Below the pieces are notes generated by a model. It did no database searches. It had not been told where the DNA came from and was given only the letters and a program-made list of their open reading frames with translations. A program made the translations under genes and the position numbers. Positions 7,640-15,782 of a stretch of DNA of 33,234 nt are shown here, piece after piece. Position 1 is the stretch's first letter; every line of letters starts with the position of its first letter. Source of the stretch: Gemmatimonadota bacterium (GTDB lineage Bacteria > Gemmatimonadota > Gemmatimonadetes > Longimicrobiales > Gaopeijiaceae); the NCBI GenBank assembly GCA_022823365.1, contig JAJDXG010000047.1, positions 1-33,234 of the forward strand, read 5' to 3'.

Positions 7640-8613
7640 GACGGCAGCCCGGCTTCCACGGGGTAGTCGAAGTACGTCGACACGGTGATGCCGTGCAACG
7701 CCCGGCTGTCTTTCAGCAGCGCCGCAAGAGACCCGCCATCCCCTCCGGGATCGCTGTTGTTTGCCGGGTCCGTTTCCACGGCCGCGGACAGGCGCAGCAC
7801 CATTCGGTGCGGAGCCGCCAGGGGATAGCGCGCGCCCCTCGGGTCGATGCCCGCAAGGAGCTTTTCGATGCGATGCACCGCGAAGCACAGCGACTGGGGC
7901 AACTCCGGGTTGCGGGCAAGAAACGCCAGCGCCGGTCCGCGGCGGATCACCATGGAGTGGGTGCGGCAGTAGAACTCATGGGCCGCGCAGACCCGCAGGA
8001 GCCCCGCCCACGACAGCGAGGGCGCATCGCCGGGAGCCTGGCCGATACGGTCCCAGGCGTCCAGCAGGGCCGCCTGGTGCTGAAGACGCTCGACGAATCG
8101 TCCGAGCTCGAGGAAGCGCCATGCGTCGTCGCGGGGCATGCGGGCCTCCACCACCCCCGCCAGCAGCCGCAGCCGGTCGATCGCCTCGCCCGCAAGCGCC
8201 GCCGGCCCGGTCGCCCAGGCGGCGGGGAAGTCGCAGTCGCGAAGCCAGAAGAAGCCCTGGTTGAGACAGGTCCAGACCCGGACCGGGAGCCAGGGCCGGA
8301 GCTGCTTGGCGTTGTTCCGCGCCGTGGTCCAGCAGCGGATCATGGAGTCGGGGTTGGTGGTTTCCTCGACCAGGCTCGCAGCGAGCGTATAGGCGTCGGC
8401 GAGCAGGAACGATTCGGCCTCGTCGGCGACGGTGGGGGTGACGGGCGCCGACTGTCCGAGGGCACGGTAGATCACCCTCCAGCCCACCGCCAGCTCTCCG
8501 GCGGGAGTGTCGACGAGGCGCGCAAGCTGATACCGGAGCAGCCGGGCGGTGTGCTCGGCGCGCTCGAAGTAGCGCCCCATCCAGTAGAAGTCCGCCGCGG
8601 CCCGGGCGAGCAT
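7636..8613 (-). CDS. Alpha-E domain protein (DUF403)
   Basis: This 325-residue, mostly alpha-helical protein is the alpha-E family (COG2307). The N-terminus with ADFYWMGRYFERAEHTARLL is diagnostic, as are helices with MIRCWTTARNNAKQLRPWLP and WRFLELGRFVERLQHQAALL. Its biochemical role is unknown; it is nearly always encoded with a circularly permuted ATP-grasp ligase and a transglutaminase, which suggests a complex or shared pathway. Its ATG overlaps the ATP-grasp stop by one base (TGATG) and its stop overlaps the transglutaminase start by 4 bases, so all three are translationally coupled. Confidence 0.93.
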   Translation of the reverse strand: MLARAAADFYWMGRYFERAEHTARLLRYQLARLVDTPAGELAVGWRVIYRALGQSAPVTPTVADEAESFLLADAYTLAASLVEETTNPDSMIRCWTTARNNAKQLRPWLPVRVWTCLNQGFFWLRDCDFPAAWATGPAALAGEAIDRLRLLAGVVEARMPRDDAWRFLELGRFVERLQHQAALLDAWDRIGQAPGDAPSLSWAGLLRVCAAHEFYCRTHSMVIRRGPALAFLARNPELPQSLCFAVHRIEKLLAGIDPRGARYPLAAPHRMVLRLSAAVETDPANNSDPGGDGGSLAALLKDSRALHGITVSTYFDYPVEAGLPS

Positions 8614-10133
8614 CAGTCGGGCACCTGGCCGTCACGCAGAACCCAGAGATCCTTGCAGCCCCCGCCCTGGCTGGAGTTCACCACCAGCCCGCCCCTCCGG
8701 AGCGCCACCCGGCAGAGGCCGCCGGGAGCGATCCAGGTGTCGGAGCGGCCCCGCAGCACGAACGGGCGGACATCCACGTGGCGCGGTTCCAGATTCCCCT
8801 CCACGAAGCACATCGCCCTCGACAGATCGAGGACGGGCTGGGAGATGAAGTTGTCCGGATGGCTGCGCAGGCGGGCCGCGTACCTGTCGCGCTCGCCGGC
8901 CGTGGAATGCGGACCGACGAGCATTCCGTATCCGCCCGATCCGCCCACCTCCTTGACCACCAGCCGCTCGAGGTTGTCAAGGGTGTATGCGAGCCCTTCG
9001 CGCGTGCGGCACAGGTGGGTTTCGACGTTGGCCAGGATGGGCTCTTCGTCGAGGAAGTAGCGAATCAGGTCCGGCACGTAGGCGTAGACCGCCTTGTCGT
9101 CGGCGACGCCGGTGCCCGGGGCGTTGGCGATCACCACGTTGCCCGCCCGATACGCGTGGAAGAGGCCGGGAACCCCCAGCAGCGAGTCGGAGCGGAAGGT
9201 GACCGGGTCCAGGAAATCGTCGTCCACCCGCCGGTAGATGACGTCTATGCGCCTGAGCCCCGTGACGGTGCGGGCGTACACGATGGCGTCGTGCACCACC
9301 AGGTCCCGCCCTTCCACCAGGTCGGCGCCCATTTCTCCGGCCAGGAAGGCGTGCTCGTAGTAGGCGGAGTTGTAGCGGCCCGGGGAGAGCACCGCCACCC
9401 GGGGCGTACCCGCCCAGGATCCCAGCGATGCGAGGGTGGCGTAGAGCTGCTCGGGATAGCGGGCGATCTCGCGCACGTTGTGCGCCCGGTACAGCCGGGG
9501 AAACGCCTGCTTCATGGCGACCCGGCAGGCCAGCATGTACGAGACCCCGGAGGGGACCCGCAGATTGTCCTCGAGCACCGCGAAGCCCGCATGGGTTCGC
9601 ACCACATCGGTGCCGCAGACCGAGACGTAGATGTCGTTGGGAACCTGCAGGCCCCGCATCTCGACGCGGTACTGGGGACACCCCAGCACCAGGTCGGGAG
9701 GCACGATCCCGTCGCGCAGCGACCTGCCGTCGTGGTAGATGTCCCTTAGGAAGAGGTTGAGCGCGGTCAGCCGCTGCCTGAGGCCCCGGTCGATGTGGTC
9801 CCATTCGTCGGCCGTCAGCAGACGGGGAACGCAGTCGATGGGGATGATCTGCTCCGAGGCCTCGTCCGCGCCGATGACCGTAAAGGTGATCCCCTCGTGG
9901 ATGAAGCGGCGCGCAACGCCTTCCTGAAGCTGCGCCAGATCCTCCGGCGACGCCCGCGAAAGCGCCGTGCCCAGCCGCCGCGATACGCCGCGCAGGCTTC
10001 CGTCTTCGCGGAACATCTCGTCGTAGAAACGTGCGTCGACGTCGTAGCGCGCGAATCCCCCCGACCCGGCCACGCCGGGCCGGGACACGTCAGGGTATGC
10101 GCGGTCGAAGGATGCGTGCCGGGACGCAGTCAA
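8613..10133 (-). CDS. Circularly permuted type 2 ATP-grasp protein
   Basis: This 506-residue protein belongs to the circularly permuted ATP-grasp family (COG2308, DUF404/407). Segments such as YDEMFREDGSLRG, DCVPRLLTADEWDHIDRGLR, FAVLEDNLRVPSGVSYML and VVKEVGGSGGYGMLVGP (about 390-406, ATP-binding) are characteristic. Members are predicted carboxylate-amine ligases that form peptide or amide bonds. The start codon is TTG at 10133 with a weak site upstream; a GTG at 10085 is an alternative. It begins only 36 bases after the ammonium transporter stop on the same strand, with no terminator seen between them, so co-transcription is likely. Confidence 0.92.
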   Translation of the reverse strand: MTASRHASFDRAYPDVSRPGVAGSGGFARYDVDARFYDEMFREDGSLRGVSRRLGTALSRASPEDLAQLQEGVARRFIHEGITFTVIGADEASEQIIPIDCVPRLLTADEWDHIDRGLRQRLTALNLFLRDIYHDGRSLRDGIVPPDLVLGCPQYRVEMRGLQVPNDIYVSVCGTDVVRTHAGFAVLEDNLRVPSGVSYMLACRVAMKQAFPRLYRAHNVREIARYPEQLYATLASLGSWAGTPRVAVLSPGRYNSAYYEHAFLAGEMGADLVEGRDLVVHDAIVYARTVTGLRRIDVIYRRVDDDFLDPVTFRSDSLLGVPGLFHAYRAGNVVIANAPGTGVADDKAVYAYVPDLIRYFLDEEPILANVETHLCRTREGLAYTLDNLERLVVKEVGGSGGYGMLVGPHSTAGERDRYAARLRSHPDNFISQPVLDLSRAMCFVEGNLEPRHVDVRPFVLRGRSDTWIAPGGLCRVALRRGGLVVNSSQGGGCKDLWVLRDGQVPD

Positions 10134-10169
10134 GGTTCCGTGGTGCTCCTGTTGTCCGTCCGTGGGCTG

Positions 10170-11582
10170 CTAGGGATCGCGGTAGTCCTGACCCTCGTCC
10201 GGATCCACCATGAGCACGAACTCGGGATAGGCTTCCAGCCCCAGTTCGGCGGCATCCTGCCCCAGCTCCTCCACGGTGCGCGACACCCGGACGCCCATGG
10301 TCTTCTCCAGGATCGTCCACACCACGAAGGAGACGCCGAAGACGAACGCCCCCACGCTCACGACGCCGAGCAGCTGAACGCCGAGGTTGGCTCCGGCCGC
10401 GATCGAGGTGGCCAGCGTGCCCCAGACGCCCGCGAAGAGGTGCGCGGGGACGGCGCCGACCACGTCGTCGATCCGCCGCTGCTCCAGGAACCTGAGACCC
10501 AGGGTGCAGACGACCGCGCCGACGGCGCCGATGAAGACGGCCCAGCGGGCGTCGACGATATCGGGCCCGGCCGTGATGGCGACCAGCCCCGCGAGGGCGC
10601 CGTTCAGCCCCGCGAAGAGATCGATCCGGCCGAGAATGGGCCGGGAGACCGCGAGTGCGGTGATCACGCCCGCCGCAGCCGCCAGGTTGGTGTTCACCAG
10701 GATGTTGCTCATGGCCAGGGCGTTGACCGCGCCGTCGAGGGCGAGCTGCGAACCGCCGTTGAACCCGAACCAGCCCAGCCAGAGGATGAACACCCCCAGG
10801 GTGACCGCCGGGATGTTGGAGGGCGACATGACCTTGACCGTGCCGTCCTTGCGGAACCTGCCCCAGCGCGGGCCCACGACCAGGGCGCCGGCCAGAGCGG
10901 CCCATCCACCCGTGGAGTGCACCAGAGTGGACCCGGCGAAGTCCTGGAAGCCCCTCTCGGCGAGCCAGCCACCGCCCCAGTGCCAGGAGCCGATGACCGG
11001 GTAGATGAAGGCCGTCAGGATCGCGGTGAAGGCGAAGAAGGCCCACATGTTGACCCGCTCCGCGAGCGCCCCCGAGACGATCGAAGCCGTGGTCGCCACG
11101 AAGACCATCTGGAAGAACCAGTCCGACGTGACCGCGTAGCCGTTTTCGACCACGGCGGGCAGCGCGCTCTCGTCTCCTCCGAGCAGCGCGATTTCCTCCG
11201 CCGACGGGCCGTAGAAGAGGTCGATGGACCCGATGAAGCCGCTCACGTCGACGTACATCAGACCGTAGCCGACGAAGTAGTAGGTGAGCCCGGCGATCGC
11301 GTAGATGCCGATGTTCTTGAGACAGATCATCGATGCGTTCTTGGACCGCACGGTACCGGATTCCAGCATCGTGAAGCCTGCGCACATCCACATCACCAGC
11401 GCGCCCCAGATCAGGAACGAGAAGGTGTTGAGGACGTAGCTCATATCCGATCCGGACTCCTGCGCGAAGGCGGGGGCGGGAGCGAGGAGGAGGACGGCCG
11501 CGGACAGGCCGGCGAGTGCCCCGATGCGCCCGATCCGGGTTCGAAGGGCGCGGGTGGTCGTGCTGAGCGGACGAGAGTGCAT
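10170..11582 (-). CDS. amt: Ammonium transporter
   Basis: This 470-residue Amt/MEP/Rh protein has an N-terminal signal-like segment (to AFA at residue 40) and about 11 membrane helices. The pore features are present: Asp214 and the first pore His222 in DFAGSTLVHSTGG, and the second pore His381 in VPAHLFAGVWGTLA. GWFGFNGGSQL and NTNLAAAAGV are family signatures. A cytoplasmic C-terminal tail of about 45 residues follows the last helix. The ATG at 11582 is preceded by GGAG and was chosen over an upstream start at 11768. No glnK/PII gene is next to it. glnA lies about 2.5 kb away. It heads a minus-strand run that continues into the ATP-grasp trio. Confidence 0.95.
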   Translation of the reverse strand: MHSRPLSTTTRALRTRIGRIGALAGLSAAVLLLAPAPAFAQESGSDMSYVLNTFSFLIWGALVMWMCAGFTMLESGTVRSKNASMICLKNIGIYAIAGLTYYFVGYGLMYVDVSGFIGSIDLFYGPSAEEIALLGGDESALPAVVENGYAVTSDWFFQMVFVATTASIVSGALAERVNMWAFFAFTAILTAFIYPVIGSWHWGGGWLAERGFQDFAGSTLVHSTGGWAALAGALVVGPRWGRFRKDGTVKVMSPSNIPAVTLGVFILWLGWFGFNGGSQLALDGAVNALAMSNILVNTNLAAAAGVITALAVSRPILGRIDLFAGLNGALAGLVAITAGPDIVDARWAVFIGAVGAVVCTLGLRFLEQRRIDDVVGAVPAHLFAGVWGTLATSIAAGANLGVQLLGVVSVGAFVFGVSFVVWTILEKTMGVRVSRTVEELGQDAAELGLEAYPEFVLMVDPDEGQDYRDP

Positions 11583-11971
11583 GGTTTCTCCGGTGGTGAT
11601 ATGGATGTGTAGCGGTCGACCGATCGCCCTCGGCACGCCTCGCGGCCCGCGCCGGGCGGATTCTGCCCTGTTCCTCGTAGCCTCGTTGTCGCGCGTGTCG
11701 GTTTTTGTCGCTTCTCTGAACGAAATCGTCGCATTTTCCGATGGGTATGCCGACATCCATCGTCTCACGACGGATCGATCATGGAATGCGTCATTATCTG
11801 TGTCGGTTTCCCGTTCCGCAAGCTGCCCACGGGATCATCCCGGCAGGGCCGTGAAGCCGCTCTGCGCGCGGGCCACGCCGCGCTCGGGGGCACGGACCGC
11901 GCCGCGCTTTGCACATGGGGCCGCCGCCGCGCTTTGCACATGGGCCACGCCGAAGTGATATCTTTGCGTCC
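11583..11971. other. Divergent intergenic region between amt and dusB
   Basis: About 390 bases without a credible gene. It should carry the promoters of amt (minus) and dusB (plus). I could not recognise a clear sigma70, sigma54 or nitrogen-regulator site. Its right half contains the short direct repeats described separately; its left half, near amt, is less GC-rich than the surrounding coding DNA. Confidence 0.6.
11901..11944. repeat. Two direct repeats of 19 bases upstream of dusB
   Basis: The 19-base unit GCCGCGCTTTGCACATGGG occurs at 11901-11919 and again at 11926-11944, a 25-base period. A second pair, GGCCACGCCG, flanks them at 11871-11880 and 11943-11952. The repeats end 27 bases before the dusB start codon. 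They could be an operator pair or a simple tandem duplication. Confidence 0.75.
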
Positions 11972-12967
11972 ATGAGATTCCCCTACCTTTCCGAAGCCCC
12001 CCGCGGGTACGTCCCTCTCTTCCTCGCCCCCCAGGCCGGAGTGAGCGAGTCGCCCTTCCGGCGACTGTGCCGGCGCTTCGGCGCGGACGTGGTGGTGACG
12101 GAGTTCGTAAGTGCCGAGGGCATCTGCCATGGGAACGAGCGCACGCGCGCGTACCTGCGCTTCGAGGAGGAGGAGCGGCCCATCGGGGTGCAGATCTTCG
12201 GCGCTCGCCCCGAGAGGATGGCGGAGGCGGCGGCGCTGGTCTCGGACGTCTACCAGCCCGACTTCATCGACATCAACTTCGGGTGCCCGGTCAAGAAGGT
12301 GGTGAAGCGCAACGGCGGCTCCGGCTGCCTGAGGGACCTGGGGCTGGTAGAGCGCATCGTGCGCGCCGTGGCGCGAGCGACGCCGCTGCCGGTCACGACC
12401 AAGATCCGGAGCGGCTTCGACGAGAAGACGCGCGACCCGGTCACCATCGGCCTGCGCTGCCAGGACGCGGGCGCCGCCGTGGTCACGCTGCATCCGCGCA
12501 CCAGGGCGGACATGTATTCCGGCCACGCGCGCTGGCACGAGATCGCGGCCCTGGTCGATGCGCTGGACATCCCGGTCGTGGGCAACGGGGACATCAAGAC
12601 CGGGGAGGATGCGCACCGCATGCGGGAGGAGACCGGGTGCGCCGGGGTCATGATCGCGCGTGCCTCCCACGGCAGCCCGTGGGTGTTCGCGGGAGCCCGC
12701 GCCGCCCTCGACGGCCGGAGCCTTCCCCCGCTCCCGGACCCTGCCGAGCGCCTGGCCATATGCCTCGAGCACGCGCAGAACGCAGTGGACTTCGAGCGGA
12801 ATCACAAGAAGGCGGTCATCGAATTCCGCAAGCACATGGGGTGGTACACGAAGGGGCTGCCCAACGGGCGCCAGCTCCGGACCCGGCTCTTCAGCCTGAC
12901 CACCCTGGAGGAAACACGGGAAGTGCTTAAGTGCTATCTTGAACGGGAGCTGGCGAGCGCCGCCTGA
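11972..12967 (+). CDS. dusB: tRNA-dihydrouridine synthase, DusB-like
   Basis: This 331-residue FMN-dependent enzyme reduces uridine to dihydrouridine in the tRNA D-loop. Family motifs are all present: LAPQAGVSESPFRRLCRRFG at the N-terminus, DINFGCPVKKVVKRNGGSG with the catalytic Cys105, KIRSGF, HPRTRADMYSGHARW and VVGNGDI for FMN and phosphate binding, and MIARASHGSPW. The start ATG at 11972 opens the TIM barrel at the usual place; an upstream in-frame start at 11909 would add a stretch translated from the direct repeats and is unlikely. No strong ribosome binding site is seen. The tmRNA gene follows 86 bases downstream. Confidence 0.93.
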   Translation: MRFPYLSEAPRGYVPLFLAPQAGVSESPFRRLCRRFGADVVVTEFVSAEGICHGNERTRAYLRFEEEERPIGVQIFGARPERMAEAAALVSDVYQPDFIDINFGCPVKKVVKRNGGSGCLRDLGLVERIVRAVARATPLPVTTKIRSGFDEKTRDPVTIGLRCQDAGAAVVTLHPRTRADMYSGHARWHEIAALVDALDIPVVGNGDIKTGEDAHRMREETGCAGVMIARASHGSPWVFAGARAALDGRSLPPLPDPAERLAICLEHAQNAVDFERNHKKAVIEFRKHMGWYTKGLPNGRQLRTRLFSLTTLEETREVLKCYLERELASAA

Positions 12968-13053
12968 GCGCGGCGGACGCGAGCGATCGGCGACCACCAC
13001 CGCAGCAAAGGAGAACGTGCAACGGACTCAGGGCCGTCTGCACCAGACCGTAC

Positions 13054-13406
13054 GGGGGCGTAACGGCTTCGACGTGTTTGGTGAACGCGGGGTAGCGTGC
13101 CGAGGTCCGGGAAGCCTCGAAAAAAACCCGGAATCAACACAATTGCCAACAATCACATGGCACTGGCTGCCTGAGTTTTCTCACAGCCCGTCTCCTGGCC
13201 CGCCCGCCCAAGGCAGGCCTCCGAGGCGTCGACAAGTTGGGCTGGCCCGCGGCGATGCCGTCGCGACGCGGGCGAGACATTCGACGGCTAGCCGGGCAGT
13301 CGGCGGGTCGCTGGCCGCTCGCCCGGTGAAGCGCAACAGCGATCTACGCACGTAGAAGCCTCGCCGGACCCACTCGCGGACGCGGGTTCGACTCCCGCCG
13401 CCTCCA
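13054..13406 (+). ncRNA. ssrA: Transfer-messenger RNA (tmRNA, one-piece)
   Basis: The 5' end GGGGGCGTAACGGCTTCGAC is the conserved tmRNA start. Its first seven bases pair with CGCCTCC at 13399-13405 to form the acceptor stem, with one G-U pair. A T-arm is visible at the 3' end (GCGGG, TTCGACT, CCCGC) and the discriminator base is A13406; CCA is not encoded. The tag frame begins at GCC 13145 and encodes ANNHMALAA followed by TGA. The region after the tag is rich in possible pseudoknot stems. The length of about 353 bases is normal. tmRNA rescues stalled ribosomes together with SmpB and marks the products for proteolysis. lspA starts 21 bases after the 3' end. Confidence 0.95.
13145..13174 (+). 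other. tmRNA proteolysis-tag reading frame
   Basis: Nine codons (GCC AAC AAT CAC ATG GCA CTG GCT GCC) and a TGA stop give ANNHMALAA. The LAA terminus is the usual recognition signal for ClpXP-type proteases. The resume codon GCC is inferred from the usual Ala-first pattern and the A-N-N opening. Confidence 0.88.
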
Positions 13407-13426
13407 TCCCCATCCAGCGCAGGAAC

Positions 13427-14011
13427 GTGAACAGCAAACTCCGCATTCTCGCCGCCATCCTTCCGGCGGTTCTCCTGCTCGACGTCATCACCAAGCGCTG
13501 GGCGCTCGGCACGCTCAGCAACGGACGTCGGATGGAGATCCTCGACGGCCTGGTGCCGCTGACCCTCGCCTTCAACCGCGGGGCGGCCTTCGGCATCTCC
13601 ATCGGCAACGATCCGCGCTGGTTCTTCATTCCGGTGACGATCCTGGCCATGGGGCTGCTGGCCGTGCTCTTCGTTCAGAGCGAGACCGGGGACCGGGTGA
13701 AGGTGGTGTCGATCGCGCTCATCCTTTCCGGCGCGCTCGGCAACCTGGTGGACCGGGTGCGCTGGGACCGCGGGGTGGTGGACTTCATCGGCCCCATCGA
13801 CCTGGGCTTCATGCACTGGCCGATCTTCAACGTGGCCGATTCCGCGATCACCTGCGGCGCGGTCCTGCTCGGCATCTCGTTCTGGCGCGAGGAGCGCACC
13901 CGCGCGCGAGAGCAGGCGTCGGAGGCCGAGGCTGCGGCTTGTCCGAAGGGCAGCCGTCCCGTCTCGTCCGACGAGGCCTCTCCCGGAACCGAGACGACCC
14001 CCGGCGGCTGA
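13427..14011 (+). CDS. lspA: Lipoprotein signal peptidase (signal peptidase II)
   Basis: This 194-residue inner-membrane aspartyl protease removes signal peptides from prolipoproteins. Four membrane helices are apparent. Family motifs are LLLDVITKRWAL, FNRGAAFGI, GNLVDRVRWDRGVVDFI with catalytic Asp119, and WPIFNVADSAI with catalytic Asp138. The C-terminal tail (about 155-194) is hydrophilic and longer than in E. coli, rich in Glu, Ala, Ser and Pro. The start is GTG at 13427 with AGGA just upstream. Several lipoprotein candidates in this window would be its substrates. Confidence 0.95.
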   Translation: MNSKLRILAAILPAVLLLDVITKRWALGTLSNGRRMEILDGLVPLTLAFNRGAAFGISIGNDPRWFFIPVTILAMGLLAVLFVQSETGDRVKVVSIALILSGALGNLVDRVRWDRGVVDFIGPIDLGFMHWPIFNVADSAITCGAVLLGISFWREERTRAREQASEAEAAACPKGSRPVSSDEASPGTETTPGG

Positions 14012-14104
14012 GGGTCCGTCCGGACCCGTGACCACCGGGGGTCGATACCCGGCTTCTTTCCTGCCCGATTGCCGGTCCGGCCTCGCGGGCAGTTCCAGTC
14101 GCGC
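14012..14104. terminator. Convergent lspA/glnA intergenic region with hairpins
   Basis: Three inverted repeats lie between the two convergent stop codons: GGGTCCG/CGGACCC at 14013-14028, CCGGG/CCCGG at 14035-14052 followed by CTTCTTTC, and TGCCCG/CGGGCA at 14062-14091 with an inner GCCGG/CCGGC stem. The second one with its pyrimidine-rich tail could terminate lspA. None has a long T tract, so termination is only probable. Confidence 0.45.
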
Positions 14105-15520
14105 CTACAGCACCAGGTGCTTCTTCAGGTCGAGCTGCGAGACGTGCAGGCGGAAGACGTCCGCTTCCTCCATCTTGGTCTCGATCAGCTTGCGGTGCAC
14201 GTCCTCGCCCAGGGCGTTCTTGAGGAAGTCGCTGAACTGGCCGACGCGCGCGGCTTCGAACAGGTCGTGGGGCAGGGCGTCGATGCCCATCTGCTCACGC
14301 CACTTCGAGGTGAGGTGGTAGATGTCCACCGTCACCGGATCCGGACAGGCCAGCTCGTTCTCGACGCCCTCGAGGCCGGCGGCGAGCATGACCGCGAAGG
14401 TCAGGTACGGGTTGCAGGTGGGATCCGGGAAGCGCAGCTCGATGCGGGTGGCCACCTCCTTGCCGGGCTTGTACATCGGGATGCGGATGGCCGCCGACCG
14501 GTTGCGCTCGGCCCACGCGATGTAGACGGGCGCTTCGTAGCCGGGCACCAGGCGCCGGTAGGAGTTGTGGGTCGGGTTGGTGACCAGCGCCATCTCGCGC
14601 GAGTGCTTCAGCACCCCGGCGATGAACTGCTTGGCCATGGCGCTCAGATGGTGCTCGTCGGTGCCGTCGTAGAAGGCGTTCTGGCTGCCGTTGAAGAGCG
14701 ACAGGTGGGTGTGCATGCCGCTTCCGTTCTCTCCCGCGAGCGGCTTGGGCATGAAGGTTGCGAACGCCCCGCAGCGGCGCGCGATCTCCTTGACCAGGTA
14801 CTTGTAGGTCTGGAGGCTGTCCGCCATCTGCAGCGCATCCTTGTAGCGGATGTCGATCTCGTGCTGCGACGGCCCGACTTCGTGGTGATGGTACTCGATC
14901 TGGATGCCCATCGCCTCGAGCGCGCACACCGTGACTTCCCGGATGTCGTCCCCGATGTCGACCGGGTTGATGTCGAAGTATCCGGCATCGTCGAGAAGCT
15001 CGGTTCCCCTCTCGTGCTTGAAGTAGAAGTACTCCGCCTCCGGGCCGACGTACATGTTCGTGCACCCGTGATCCTCGAGTCGATCCAGGGTGCGAATGAG
15101 GATGTTGCGGGGATCGCCGTCGTACGCCGACCCGTCGGGGTTGCGGATCTGGGCCATCATGCGCATCGACCGTCCCCCGCCGGAGCGGAAGGGCAGCACC
15201 TGAGCCGTGTCCGGCACCGGGAACGCGACCATGTCGCTTTCCTGGATCCGCTTGTAGCCCTGAATCGAGGAGCCGTCGAAACCCATCCCCTCCTCGAAGG
15301 CGCCGGCCAGCTCCTTGGGGGTGATCGAGAAGGACTTGAGGTTGCCCAGGATGTCGGAGAACCAGAGACGAATCGAGCTGACGTTGTGGTCCTTCACGTA
15401 CTTCGTGACGTCGTCGGTGCTCGTGAGGGACAGCCCGTTGCGACTGCCCATCTCGTCGATGTACTCCTCCATCTCGTCTCGACATTCTTCCGCTGCGTAC
15501 AGGTACTCGTTCCGGTCCAT
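14105..15520 (-). CDS. glnA: Glutamine synthetase type I
   Basis: This 471-residue enzyme joins ammonia to glutamate using ATP. The type I signatures are clear: GMGFDGSSIQGYKRIQESDM, VGPEAEYFYF, EVGPSQHEI, AGENGSGMHTHLSLF, NPTHNSYRRLVPGYEAP, NRSAAIRIP and RIELRFPDPTCNPYL. The C-terminal region reads DIYHLTSKWREQMGIDALP, closer to the GSI-alpha pattern (as in Bacillus) than to the NLYDLPPEE adenylylation site of GSI-beta. The Arg in GYKRIQESDM and Glu in GYEAP, linked to feedback control in GSI-alpha, are kept. About 30 extra residues precede the usual N-terminus. The ATG at 15520 has GGAG seven bases upstream; a GTG at 15526 is too close to it. A 262-base leader region lies upstream with no gene. 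Confidence 0.96.
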   Translation of the reverse strand: MDRNEYLYAAEECRDEMEEYIDEMGSRNGLSLTSTDDVTKYVKDHNVSSIRLWFSDILGNLKSFSITPKELAGAFEEGMGFDGSSIQGYKRIQESDMVAFPVPDTAQVLPFRSGGGRSMRMMAQIRNPDGSAYDGDPRNILIRTLDRLEDHGCTNMYVGPEAEYFYFKHERGTELLDDAGYFDINPVDIGDDIREVTVCALEAMGIQIEYHHHEVGPSQHEIDIRYKDALQMADSLQTYKYLVKEIARRCGAFATFMPKPLAGENGSGMHTHLSLFNGSQNAFYDGTDEHHLSAMAKQFIAGVLKHSREMALVTNPTHNSYRRLVPGYEAPVYIAWAERNRSAAIRIPMYKPGKEVATRIELRFPDPTCNPYLTFAVMLAAGLEGVENELACPDPVTVDIYHLTSKWREQMGIDALPHDLFEAARVGQFSDFLKNALGEDVHRKLIETKMEEADVFRLHVSQLDLKKHLVL

Positions 15521-15782
15521 GGTCACGCTCCGCTGAGTTGGGAAAGGGGTCCGGGACGCGGACCGCGCGCCCCGGGAGTCAGATCAAGCCGATGGAAAGT
15601 CTGCAAAAGAGAAGCGGCCAGGTTCCCGGAGACACTTCGTCCGGGTCCTGGCCGGAGACACCTCCGCCCGGGGACGACGGCCCTCATGGGGCGATCCTGA
15701 GCGGGTCAACCATGTTCAGCACGAGGCACGTTATCAGCGGCTTGCGAGCCTGTCAACCTTCCACGCGCGGGCGATCCCGCAG

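Noticed and set aside
11909..11971. N-terminal extension of dusB
   Set aside because: The added 21 residues are translated from the direct repeats and no Dus protein begins this way; the ATG at 11972 fits the family.
11583..11971. Possible sigma54 promoter (GG-N10-GC) upstream of amt
   Set aside because: The best candidate, TGGGCAGCTTGC near 11813-11830 on the minus strand, has the wrong spacing; no convincing site was found upstream of glnA either.
13018..13355. Open frame with an AAAGGAG site and GTG start just before the tmRNA
   Set aside because: It runs straight through the tmRNA gene in another sense and has no protein-like features; the frame is a by-product of high GC and of the RNA gene.
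14069..15700. Long plus-strand open frame antisense to glnA
   Set aside because: It is a shadow of glnA caused by GC-rich third positions; its translation shows no domain or signal.
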